From NCBI GenBank assembly GCA_947461015.1, contig CANHIR010000043.1, forward strand, positions 1-12,456: a stretch of DNA of 12,456 bases, read 5' to 3'. Every line of letters begins with the position of its first letter. Positions within the stretch are counted from its first letter, which is position 1. The DNA comes from Bacteroidota bacterium (lineage in GTDB: Bacteria > Bacteroidota > Bacteroidia > Chitinophagales > Chitinophagaceae). The position numbers and the translations under genes were made by a program. The notes below the pieces were generated by a model. That model worked only from the letters and a program-made list of their open reading frames with translations, had not been told where the DNA came from and ran no database searches. This document shows, piece by piece, positions 7,138 to 12,456 of this stretch.

Positions 7138-8169
7138 TTATTTTGAAAATGCATTCCAACCTTGTGCATTAATGTCAAATACATTATTGCCTTTGGTAAT
7201 TATTTTAGTGCCTTCTTCTTGGTCACACATGTATCCAATAACGCTAATGTCTTCTTGCATGGTGATTTTATCGTAGTCGGCTTGTTTCATGGTAAACAAT
7301 AATTCATAATCCTCCCCACCATTTAATGCACAAACGGTTGGATCTAATCCAAACTTAAAAGCCGCCGCTTTCGTGGCTTCGTTCAATGGAATTTTTTCTT
7401 CGTATAATCTACAACCCAAATTGCTTTGTTTACAAATATGTAAGATGTCGCTGCTTAAACCATCGCTTACGTCCATCATGGCAGTTGGTGTAATTTCTTG
7501 TGCCGTTAAATAATCAATAATGTCTTTTCTGGCTTCTGGTTTTAGCAATCTACCCACTATATAATCTTCGTTTTCAAGCGTTGGTTGTACTTGTGGGTTT
7601 TCTAAAAATATTTTCTTTTCTCTTTCCATTAGTGTCAATCCTAAAAACGCAGCACCTAAATCACCAGACACACAAATTAAATCACCACTTTCTGCAGTAC
7701 TTCGTTTTACAAATTTATCTGGGGCTACTTCACCAATGGCGGTTACAGAAATTACCAACCCTTTTTGAGAAGTAGAAGTATCTCCACCTATTAAATCCAC
7801 GCCATATTTTTCACATGCAATTTGCACGCCTAAATAAAATTCTTCCAGCGCTTCTAAACTAAAACGATTGCTGAAAGCCAAGCTCATCGTGATTTGTGTG
7901 GGTTGTGCATTCATTGCATATATATCACTCAGGTTCACAATCACCGATTTATATCCCAAATGTTTTAGGGGCGTGTACATTAAATCAAAATGCACTCCTT
8001 CCACTAATAGATCGGTAGTAATTACAGTTTGTTTTCCAAAATGATCAATCACCGCAGCATCATCTCCAATGGATAAAATGGTAGAGGCGTTAAATGTTTC
8101 AAAATTTTCGGTTAGATGATCTATCAAACCAAACTCTCCTAGCTTTTCAATTTCTGTTCTTTCTTCCAT
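7138..8169 (-). CDS. thiL: Thiamine-monophosphate kinase
   Basis: Phosphorylates thiamine monophosphate with ATP to the active cofactor thiamine diphosphate. The 343 residues have the AIR-synthase/PurM-like fold, with motifs in order: SIGDDAAV (33-40), TTDLLVEGVHF (51-61), NLSDIYAMNAQP (79-90), GGDTS (128-132), MDVSDGLSSD (232-241) and NGGEDYELLFT (283-293). The Asp clusters in the first, third and fifth of these bind magnesium. The length is slightly above the E. coli enzyme (about 325). It starts 8 bp after the stop of the phosphatase gene upstream, so the two probably form one transcription unit. No thiamine biosynthesis gene is adjacent and no TPP riboswitch is visible before the pair. 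Confident assignment. Confidence 0.96.
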   Translation of the reverse strand: MEERTEIEKLGEFGLIDHLTENFETFNASTILSIGDDAAVIDHFGKQTVITTDLLVEGVHFDLMYTPLKHLGYKSVIVNLSDIYAMNAQPTQITMSLAFSNRFSLEALEEFYLGVQIACEKYGVDLIGGDTSTSQKGLVISVTAIGEVAPDKFVKRSTAESGDLICVSGDLGAAFLGLTLMEREKKIFLENPQVQPTLENEDYIVGRLLKPEARKDIIDYLTAQEITPTAMMDVSDGLSSDILHICKQSNLGCRLYEEKIPLNEATKAAAFKFGLDPTVCALNGGEDYELLFTMKQADYDKITMQEDISVIGYMCDQEEGTKIITKGNNVFDINAQGWNAFSK

Positions 8170-8177
8170 ACTATTTT

Positions 8178-8954
8178 TTATAAAGATCCGCCTTTCATTA
8201 AGGCTAATAATTGATCATGAATTTTTCCGTTGCTTGCAATAATACCTGGTTGGTAGGGATTAAATTTTTCTCCTTTTAAATCGGTTACCATTCCACCCGC
8301 TTCTTGCACCATTAAATAACCCGCAGCGCTATCCCAGGCTTGTAACTTGTGCTCATAAAAACCATCAAATCTTCCGGCAGCCGTCCAACATAAGTCCAAG
8401 GCCGCACTACCAAGCCTTCTTACAGGAATAGATTTTCGAATTAATTTTTCAAAAATTTCCAATGGGCCGTTGGGGGTATCTAAATATTGATATGGAAATC
8501 CGGTCACCAAACAGCTGGTTAATAAATTATCTTTATCGCTTACCCTAATTGGGTTCTCGTTTAGTGTTGCGCCCTTTCCTTTTTCTGCAAAAAATAATTC
8601 GTTCATAAAGGGATTAAACACAGCACCCATAATCATCTCCCCATCTTGTTCAACACCAATGCTCACACAGCAAATGGGAATGCCGTTTGCAAAATTAATG
8701 GTGCCGTCAATGGGATCAATAATCCATTTAATATTTGAATTGGTATGTACCGATCCTGTTTCCTCGCTCAAAATAAAATGGTCGGGGTGTTTGTCCTGAA
8801 TTATTTTAATAATTGCCTTTTCTGAAGCGTGGTCTGCCTCTGTTACCAAGTCGTTTATGCTTTCCTTGCTTGAGATGGTAAAGCTTCCATTAAAATAGCG
8901 TCTAAGCTCTGCAGCACCTGCATCCATAGCCCTTAAAAGCGTGTTTTTTATCAT
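8178..8954 (-). CDS. Inositol monophosphatase family protein (SuhB-like)
   Basis: A magnesium-dependent, lithium-sensitive-type sugar phosphatase of 258 residues. The metal site is complete: E64-E65 in ILSEETG, D80, I82 and D83 within WIIDPIDGTINF (77-88), and D208 in AWDSAAG (206-212), with DLVTEAD (35-41) upstream. Members dephosphorylate myo-inositol-1-phosphate, fructose-1,6-bisphosphate, NADP, PAP or histidinol phosphate, and sequence alone does not separate these. Neighbouring thiL (8 bp downstream) does not specify the substrate either. The ATG at 8952-8954 gives the usual N-terminal helix of the family. A perfect TAnnTTTG box ends only four bases before this ATG, which suggests a leaderless or nearly leaderless transcript. 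Confidence 0.9.
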   Translation of the reverse strand: MIKNTLLRAMDAGAAELRRYFNGSFTISSKESINDLVTEADHASEKAIIKIIQDKHPDHFILSEETGSVHTNSNIKWIIDPIDGTINFANGIPICCVSIGVEQDGEMIMGAVFNPFMNELFFAEKGKGATLNENPIRVSDKDNLLTSCLVTGFPYQYLDTPNGPLEIFEKLIRKSIPVRRLGSAALDLCWTAAGRFDGFYEHKLQAWDSAAGYLMVQEAGGMVTDLKGEKFNPYQPGIIASNGKIHDQLLALMKGGSL

Positions 8955-8958
8955 AATG

Positions 8959-8966
8959 CAAAAGTA
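8959..8966 (-). promoter_or_regulatory. Candidate -7 box of the phosphatase–thiL operon (possible leaderless transcript)
   Basis: On the minus strand TACTTTTG is a full match to TAnnTTTG. Only four bases separate it from the A of the phosphatase ATG, so a normally spaced transcription start would fall at or next to the start codon. A TTTG -33 element at the right spacing is not evident, which lowers confidence. Confidence 0.4.
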
Positions 8967-8972
8967 ACTTCG

Positions 8973-8999
8973 TTTGGTGGAATAACATTCCTATTTTTG
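8973..8999 (+). promoter_or_regulatory. Candidate promoter of the GH3–LysE operon
   Basis: TTTG (8973-8976) and a full-match -7 box TATTTTTG (8992-8999) lie 15 bp apart, slightly shorter than the 17-23 bp usual for Bacteroidota promoters. A start about 5-7 bp downstream leaves a leader of about 30 nt before the ATG at 9036. The spacer holds a perfect small inverted repeat, GGAAT-AAC-ATTCC (8979-8991), which could be an operator half-site pair or chance. Confidence 0.45.
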
Positions 9000-9035
9000 C
9001 ATATAATCTTAAAAACCAAAAACCCGAATTTGTAG

Positions 9036-10553
9036 ATGCCGATTTTCGAGATTAACTTGCCAAAAAATTTAAATAAAGCTTTGGGAATTCCACAAAGAAG
9101 CCCCCAAAGATCACAATTACGTGTGCTAAAGAAACTTTTACGCCGCGCACGTTATACTGCTTTTGGTCAAAAGTTTGTTTTTGAACAAATTTTACAAAGT
9201 AGGCGCGTTGGAAAAATGTTTCAAGAAAACGTTCCCGTTTACACGTATAATAAAATTTACAAAGACTGGTGGCATAAATCACTTGAAGGTGAGGTGGACA
9301 TTTGCTGGCCTGGGAAAATAAAATATTTTGCACTAAGTAGTGGAACCAGCGAATCTGCAAGTAAATACATTCCTGTTACCAACGACTTATTAAGGGGCAA
9401 TAAGGTAATTATGATAAAACAGCTTATTAGCTTGTTTAATTATAAAGACGTTCCGCTGGCAAGCATTGGAAAGGGGTGGCTTACGCTAGGGGGCAGTACC
9501 GATTTACAACAAGGACCTGGTTATTATGCAGGTGACTTAAGTGGTATTACTGCTAAAAAAGCACCTTTTTGGTTTCAACCTTTTTATAAGCCAGGTAAAA
9601 AAATAGCAAAAGAAAAAGATTGGAATAAAAAATTAAAAGAAATTGTCGAAAAAGCACCCGAGTGGGATATTGGCTTTATTGTTGGCGTTCCGGCTTGGAT
9701 ACAAATGTGTATCGAAATGGTCATTGAGCGTTATAAGCTTAATAACATTCACGAAATGTGGCCCAACCTCGCTTTTTTTGTACACGGTGGAGTAAGTTTT
9801 GAACCCTATAAATTAGGTTTTGAAAAACTTTTGGGGAAGCCAATTACCTATATAGAAACCTATTTAGCGAGTGAGGGTTTCTTGGCCTGGCAGGATAAAC
9901 AAAACAGTGTTGGTATGCGCTTGTCCTTTAATCAACATATCTTTTTTGAATTTGTTCCTTTTAATGAAAATAATTTTGATGACAACGGAGACATTGTAGA
10001 AAATCCAGAAGCGCTAATGATTCACGAAATTGAAGAAGGCAAAGATTATGCAATCTTGATAAGTACGGTTGCTGGGGCTTGGAGATATTTGATAGGTGAC
10101 ACCGTTCGTTTTATTGATAAAGAAAGGGCAGAAATTATCATTACGGGTAGAACAAAACATTTTTTAAGTTTGGTGGGAGAGCATCTTAGTGTAGACAATA
10201 TGAATAAAGCAATTCAATTGGCTGGAGAATCCCTGGGTGTTTCAATTCCCGAATATTGCGTTGCGGGCGAACCGGCAGGCAGTTTTTTTGCACACCATTG
10301 GTATGTAGCCTGCGATGGCGTTGTGGATGAAAAATTATTAATGCAAAAAATTGATGAGCATTTAGTTTTTCTTAACGACGACTATGCGGTTGAAAGAAAA
10401 AGCGCCTTAAAAGAGGTTCGACTAACTGTTTTGTCAGATAATACATTTTTATCTTTTATGGAAAGCAAGGGAAAAGTGGGAGGACAACATAAATTTCCTA
10501 GGGTTTTAAAAGGAGATCTTTTAAAAGACTGGAAACTTTTTATTTCAAAATAA
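9036..10553 (+). CDS. GH3-family acyl-acid:amino acid ligase-like adenylating enzyme
   Basis: A 505-residue member of the GH3 branch of ANL adenylate-forming enzymes, best known in plants for coupling auxin or jasmonate to amino acids. Bacterial members are widespread but largely uncharacterised. ATP-binding motif 1 is SSGTSE (101-106), motif 2 is YIETYLASEGF (272-282), and motif 3 is YLIGDTVRF (351-359) followed by the hinge GRTKHFLSLVGEHLS (371-385). The C-terminal domain carries KVGGQHKFPRVL (480-491), whose Lys fits the adenylation-site lysine. So the enzyme should activate a carboxylic acid as acyl-AMP and pass it to an amine or other nucleophile; acid and acceptor are unknown. The N-terminal domain begins with a basic helix (about 27-38). 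A LysE-type exporter follows 4 bp after the stop, suggesting that an amino acid or acyl-amino-acid is the acceptor or product (inference). No signal peptide; cytoplasmic. Confidence 0.9.
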   Translation: MPIFEINLPKNLNKALGIPQRSPQRSQLRVLKKLLRRARYTAFGQKFVFEQILQSRRVGKMFQENVPVYTYNKIYKDWWHKSLEGEVDICWPGKIKYFALSSGTSESASKYIPVTNDLLRGNKVIMIKQLISLFNYKDVPLASIGKGWLTLGGSTDLQQGPGYYAGDLSGITAKKAPFWFQPFYKPGKKIAKEKDWNKKLKEIVEKAPEWDIGFIVGVPAWIQMCIEMVIERYKLNNIHEMWPNLAFFVHGGVSFEPYKLGFEKLLGKPITYIETYLASEGFLAWQDKQNSVGMRLSFNQHIFFEFVPFNENNFDDNGDIVENPEALMIHEIEEGKDYAILISTVAGAWRYLIGDTVRFIDKERAEIIITGRTKHFLSLVGEHLSVDNMNKAIQLAGESLGVSIPEYCVAGEPAGSFFAHHWYVACDGVVDEKLLMQKIDEHLVFLNDDYAVERKSALKEVRLTVLSDNTFLSFMESKGKVGGQHKFPRVLKGDLLKDWKLFISK

Positions 10554-10557
10554 TATC

Positions 10558-11199
10558 ATGATTGCACCCATTGCTAAGGGCTTGTTGCTTGGAATTATTT
10601 TAAGCATTTCTATTGGCCCGGTTATTTTTGCAATTCTTAAACAAAGCTTAACGAATGGACACAAAGCAGGATACGCTTTTGTGGCGGGCGTTTCAGCTAG
10701 TGATGTTTCATTATTAATAGTATGTAATGTTTTCACCGAGCTTTTTACATTGGTGTTATCTCACAAGGCACTGGTTGCAATGGTGGGTGCGGGTTTTTTA
10801 TTATTAATGGGTTTATACACCTTGTTGTTTAAAAAAATAAAGCTTGAAAGTGTATTGGAAGATAAAAACAAACAAATGAGTAGAAGAAATTTAGTGGGGA
10901 TTTTTATGGGAGGATATTTAATGAATACGCTAAATCCCAATGTTTTTTTATTCTGGTTTGCATGGACCGCCGCAATTGGATCAAGTGCCTCAGAAACCAA
11001 CAACCCTATTTTGTATAAAATATTGGTATTTGGTTCCTGTCTTTTGTTTGTATTAATTTCGGACCTTGCCAAGGTTTTTTTGGCCGGCGCCTTAAGACCT
11101 CGCTTAACCGAAAAAACGCTTATTTGGGTAAATCGGATTTCTGGGATGATTATTTTATTTTTTAGTGCCGCTCTTTTTTATAGTGCACTTTACTATTAA
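10558..11199 (+). CDS. LysE/RhtB-family exporter
   Basis: A 213-residue inner-membrane protein with about six hydrophobic segments (approximately 5-28, 38-64, 70-91, 112-137, 150-177 and 190-212). The N-terminal helix has the family's LSISIGPVIFAILKQSLTNG pattern (15-34), and the second half carries GGYLMNTLNPNVFLFWFAW (118-136), where the Asn-Pro of the LNP motif is characteristic. LysE/RhtB proteins export amino acids such as lysine, arginine, threonine, homoserine or leucine and related small compounds. The substrate is not predictable here. It begins 4 bp after the GH3 stop codon, so the two should be co-translated. A charged linker (about 92-110) joins the halves, as is normal for the family. 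The gene ends just before an unusual T7G8 tract. Confidence 0.88.
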   Translation: MIAPIAKGLLLGIILSISIGPVIFAILKQSLTNGHKAGYAFVAGVSASDVSLLIVCNVFTELFTLVLSHKALVAMVGAGFLLLMGLYTLLFKKIKLESVLEDKNKQMSRRNLVGIFMGGYLMNTLNPNVFLFWFAWTAAIGSSASETNNPILYKILVFGSCLLFVLISDLAKVFLAGALRPRLTEKTLIWVNRISGMIILFFSAALFYSALYY

Positions 11200-11201
11200 G
11201 C

Positions 11202-11216
11202 TTTTTTTGGGGGGGG
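11202..11216. repeat. Mononucleotide tract T7 then G8
   Basis: Seven T (11202-11208) are directly followed by eight G (11209-11216), three bases after the lysE-family stop codon and about 58 bp before the next start. An eight-G run is striking in such AT-rich DNA. Such tracts slip during replication and are also prone to sequencing error. It lies outside any coding region and has no hairpin before it, so it is not a normal terminator. Confidence 0.7.
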
Positions 11217-11274
11217 CAGATTGTTTGTTATAAACTGTTGATTAGATTATAAAGATTTGTTCGTAAATTTAATT

Positions 11275-11826
11275 GTGAAAAAATTAGTCTTTGTTTTTGT
11301 TTTGCTGTTCTTGAGTTTTGGGGCATCTTTTGCTCAGGGAGGTAAGTTATTGGCCTTGAAGGACAGGGGTATAATTGTACGCTCCTTTACAAGTGGAAGT
11401 TATATTAAACTTCAAGTGATAAACCACCAGTGGATCACGGGCTATATTGATTGGGTGAAACCCGACACTATACAAATAAAACAATTTGTATTACAGACAG
11501 CAGTAACCGCTTTTGGTACTTATGGAGAAGACACCTTAAAACTAGGTCCACTAAAATTTCACGTGAATGAAATAATTGGTTTTGCTCAAGAAAAAGGACA
11601 CTACACCAGCGTATTTACAAACGGTGCGTTGTTGCAGGTAGCCGGCCCCCTTTATGCTGGATTAAACATTTCAAATTCTTTAATTAAAAAAGAGGCTGTT
11701 TTTAGCAATCGAAACCTTCCTCAAATTGCAGGTGGAATTGTTGCGTGGTTTATTGGCAAGTGGCAGTCGCGCGCACATCCAAACTATCGACCTATTGGAA
11801 AGCGATTTAGTGTTGAAATAATTTAA
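11275..11826 (+). CDS. Secreted/periplasmic protein of unknown function
   Basis: Not recognised. The GTG at 11275 is preferred over the in-frame TTG at 11257 because it begins a textbook Sec signal peptide: MKK, then hydrophobic residues 4-19, then the cleavage site SFA|Q after residue 20. Total length is 183. The mature part begins with a beta-rich segment (about 30-105): alternating SGSYIKLQV and WITGYIDWVKPDTIQI strands, then LKFHVNEIIGF. This pattern looks like a small barrel whose strands read 'surface, G, DTI, I', as seen in secreted Bacteroidota proteins of unknown function. Two fairly hydrophobic stretches follow (about 118-135 and 148-160), ending in a basic tail. No lipobox cysteine and no cysteines at all. 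It is not tightly linked to lysE (75 bp), and its stop codon interlocks with that of the opposing kinase gene. Confidence 0.7.
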   Translation: MKKLVFVFVLLFLSFGASFAQGGKLLALKDRGIIVRSFTSGSYIKLQVINHQWITGYIDWVKPDTIQIKQFVLQTAVTAFGTYGEDTLKLGPLKFHVNEIIGFAQEKGHYTSVFTNGALLQVAGPLYAGLNISNSLIKKEAVFSNRNLPQIAGGIVAWFIGKWQSRAHPNYRPIGKRFSVEII

Positions 11827-12356
11827 TTTCCTTTTGTTATTTTTTCTATCAGCGCAATGGCGTTTTGGGTTCTTTGTTCTCCTGTTCCACTTACAATTCC
11901 CCAGGGTGTTTTTTGATTAATAAGTAGCTCCTTGTAAATAGTAAATAACTCTTTACGCGGCGCTTCGTTTGGATATTCGCGCATTTCGTCTGCAGTCCAC
12001 GGTAAATCAATATCGCACAATAAGTAAGCATCGTACCCCCTTTCGTTTATTTTTTCTAAAATAAATGGGTGGCAGTTATTAAACACATATTCACACCACA
12101 CTTTCATCACATACATATCGGTGTCAATTATTAACAAGTCGCTTGCCTTTTCCACATGGGCGTCTTCTCCGGAAAGCTGTCCCTTAGCAATGGTTAATAA
12201 GTCTTCGTATGAATATTTGGTTCCATTTTCATTTAAAAATTGGCGCGCGTATTCGGGACACCAAACAGTATTATAATATTTGGCAAGCGCTTCACATAGT
12301 GTAGATTTTCCGGTTGACTCCGGACCAAGTATTACAATTTTTTTAAGCTGCTTCAT
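11823..12356 (-). CDS. Stand-alone ribosylnicotinamide kinase-type P-loop protein (NadR C-terminal-like)
   Basis: Likely phosphorylates nicotinamide riboside to NMN in NAD salvage. The 177 residues correspond to the kinase domain of NadR alone; the N-terminal regulator and adenylyltransferase domains are absent. Visible are the Walker A motif GPESTGKST (11-19), CPEYARQFL (33-41), which parallels the WEYGREF of NadR, the Walker-B-like IIDTDMYVMKVWCEY (76-90), and a nucleoside-loop region LLCDIDLPWTADEMREYP (112-129). The ATG at 12354-12356 is chosen; a TTG two codons upstream would add only two residues. It begins 21 bp after the stop of a PnuC-like C-terminus on the same strand, the transporter that brings nicotinamide riboside in, which strongly supports the role. 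Its TAA overlaps the TAA of the convergent secreted-protein gene in a shared TTAA. Pipelines often call such proteins 'AAA family ATPase'. Confidence 0.82.
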   Translation of the reverse strand: MKQLKKIVILGPESTGKSTLCEALAKYYNTVWCPEYARQFLNENGTKYSYEDLLTIAKGQLSGEDAHVEKASDLLIIDTDMYVMKVWCEYVFNNCHPFILEKINERGYDAYLLCDIDLPWTADEMREYPNEAPRKELFTIYKELLINQKTPWGIVSGTGEQRTQNAIALIEKITKGN

Positions 12357-12377
12357 TTTCAAAATTCAGGTTTTATT

Positions 12378-12456
12378 TTATCGATGTTGGCTCGCTTTCT
12401 TTTTCCAAGATTGTAATCCTGCTATGGCCAAAATTAACAATATTAAAAACTGAACA
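12378..12456 (-). CDS. pnuC: PnuC-like nicotinamide riboside transporter, C-terminal end (cut by right window edge)
   Basis: Only the last 25 codons and TAA are present. They read as a final hydrophobic helix, FLILLILAIAGLQSW, followed by a basic tail KKKASQHR. A last transmembrane helix ending in a Gly…Trp…Lys-rich tail is what PnuC proteins show at the C-terminus. The 25 residues alone would not identify a family; the call rests mainly on the immediately downstream ribosylnicotinamide-kinase-like gene (21 bp), with which PnuC is commonly paired. An alternative is any small integral membrane protein. Confidence 0.5.
   Translation of the reverse strand, partial: VQFLILLILAIAGLQSWKKKASQHR

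Noticed and set aside
7117..7144. Possible terminator between nagA and thiL: TAAGC/GCTTA followed by TTTT
   Set aside because: The stem is only 5 bp with a 14-nt loop and is AT-rich; too weak to call.
11257..11274. An upstream TTG start for the secreted protein
   Set aside because: It would place six extra residues before the lysine-rich start of a normal signal peptide; the GTG at 11275 gives a standard one.
1..12456. Searched by eye for tRNA/rRNA genes, CRISPR arrays, insertion-sequence ends, attachment sites and riboswitches
   Set aside because: None seen; coding density is high and the short intergenic regions show only promoters and one terminator.

Overview
The window is AT-rich, densely packed bacterial chromosome and most likely comes from the Bacteroidota (Chitinophagaceae/Sphingobacteriia type). 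The reasons are the protein flavour (a GH3-family acyl-adenylase, a stand-alone NadR-type kinase beside a PnuC-like C-terminus, an IMPase–ThiL pair), the near absence of Shine-Dalgarno sequences, and TAnnTTTG-type -7 boxes upstream of genes. No mobile element, RNA gene or CRISPR array is visible, and no gene-free stretch exceeds about 110 bases.

Left region (1-3347, all on the minus strand, so read right to left): a four-gene operon. It runs from a membrane di-iron hydroxylase of the sterol desaturase/fatty-acid hydroxylase superfamily, to kdsB (CMP-Kdo synthetase) 2 bp later, to an MFS sugar-porter-type transporter, to the N-terminal 138 codons of a KdnB-like iron-dependent alcohol dehydrogenase cut by the left edge. 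KdnB together with KdsB points to the pathway that turns the lipopolysaccharide sugar Kdo into 8-amino-Kdo (Kdo8N) and activates it as the CMP-sugar. The partner aminotransferase KdnA would be expected just beyond position 1. A hairpin plus T-run at 3377-3411 separates this operon from dnaN (sliding clamp), whose transcription runs into it.

Middle region (4573-8954): divergently from dnaN run a RecX-family regulator, an omega-amidase-type nitrilase that apparently starts at TTG, and nagA (GlcNAc-6-phosphate deacetylase). They converge on a minus-strand pair, an inositol-monophosphatase-family phosphatase followed 8 bp later by thiL (thiamine-monophosphate kinase).

Right region (8955-12456): an 81-bp divergent promoter region drives the phosphatase leftward and a GH3-family acyl-adenylase rightward. 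A LysE/RhtB-type exporter follows the GH3 gene by 4 bp, which suggests acyl-amino-acid (or amino acid) chemistry coupled to export. Next come a small secreted protein of unknown function and, convergent with it with interlocked stop codons, a stand-alone ribosylnicotinamide-kinase-type P-loop protein preceded by the C-terminus of a PnuC-like nicotinamide riboside transporter cut by the right edge. Those two look like an NAD-precursor salvage pair.

Most of the window is housekeeping. The most interesting parts are the Kdo8N-type operon with its unexpected transporter and hydroxylase, and the GH3–LysE pair.
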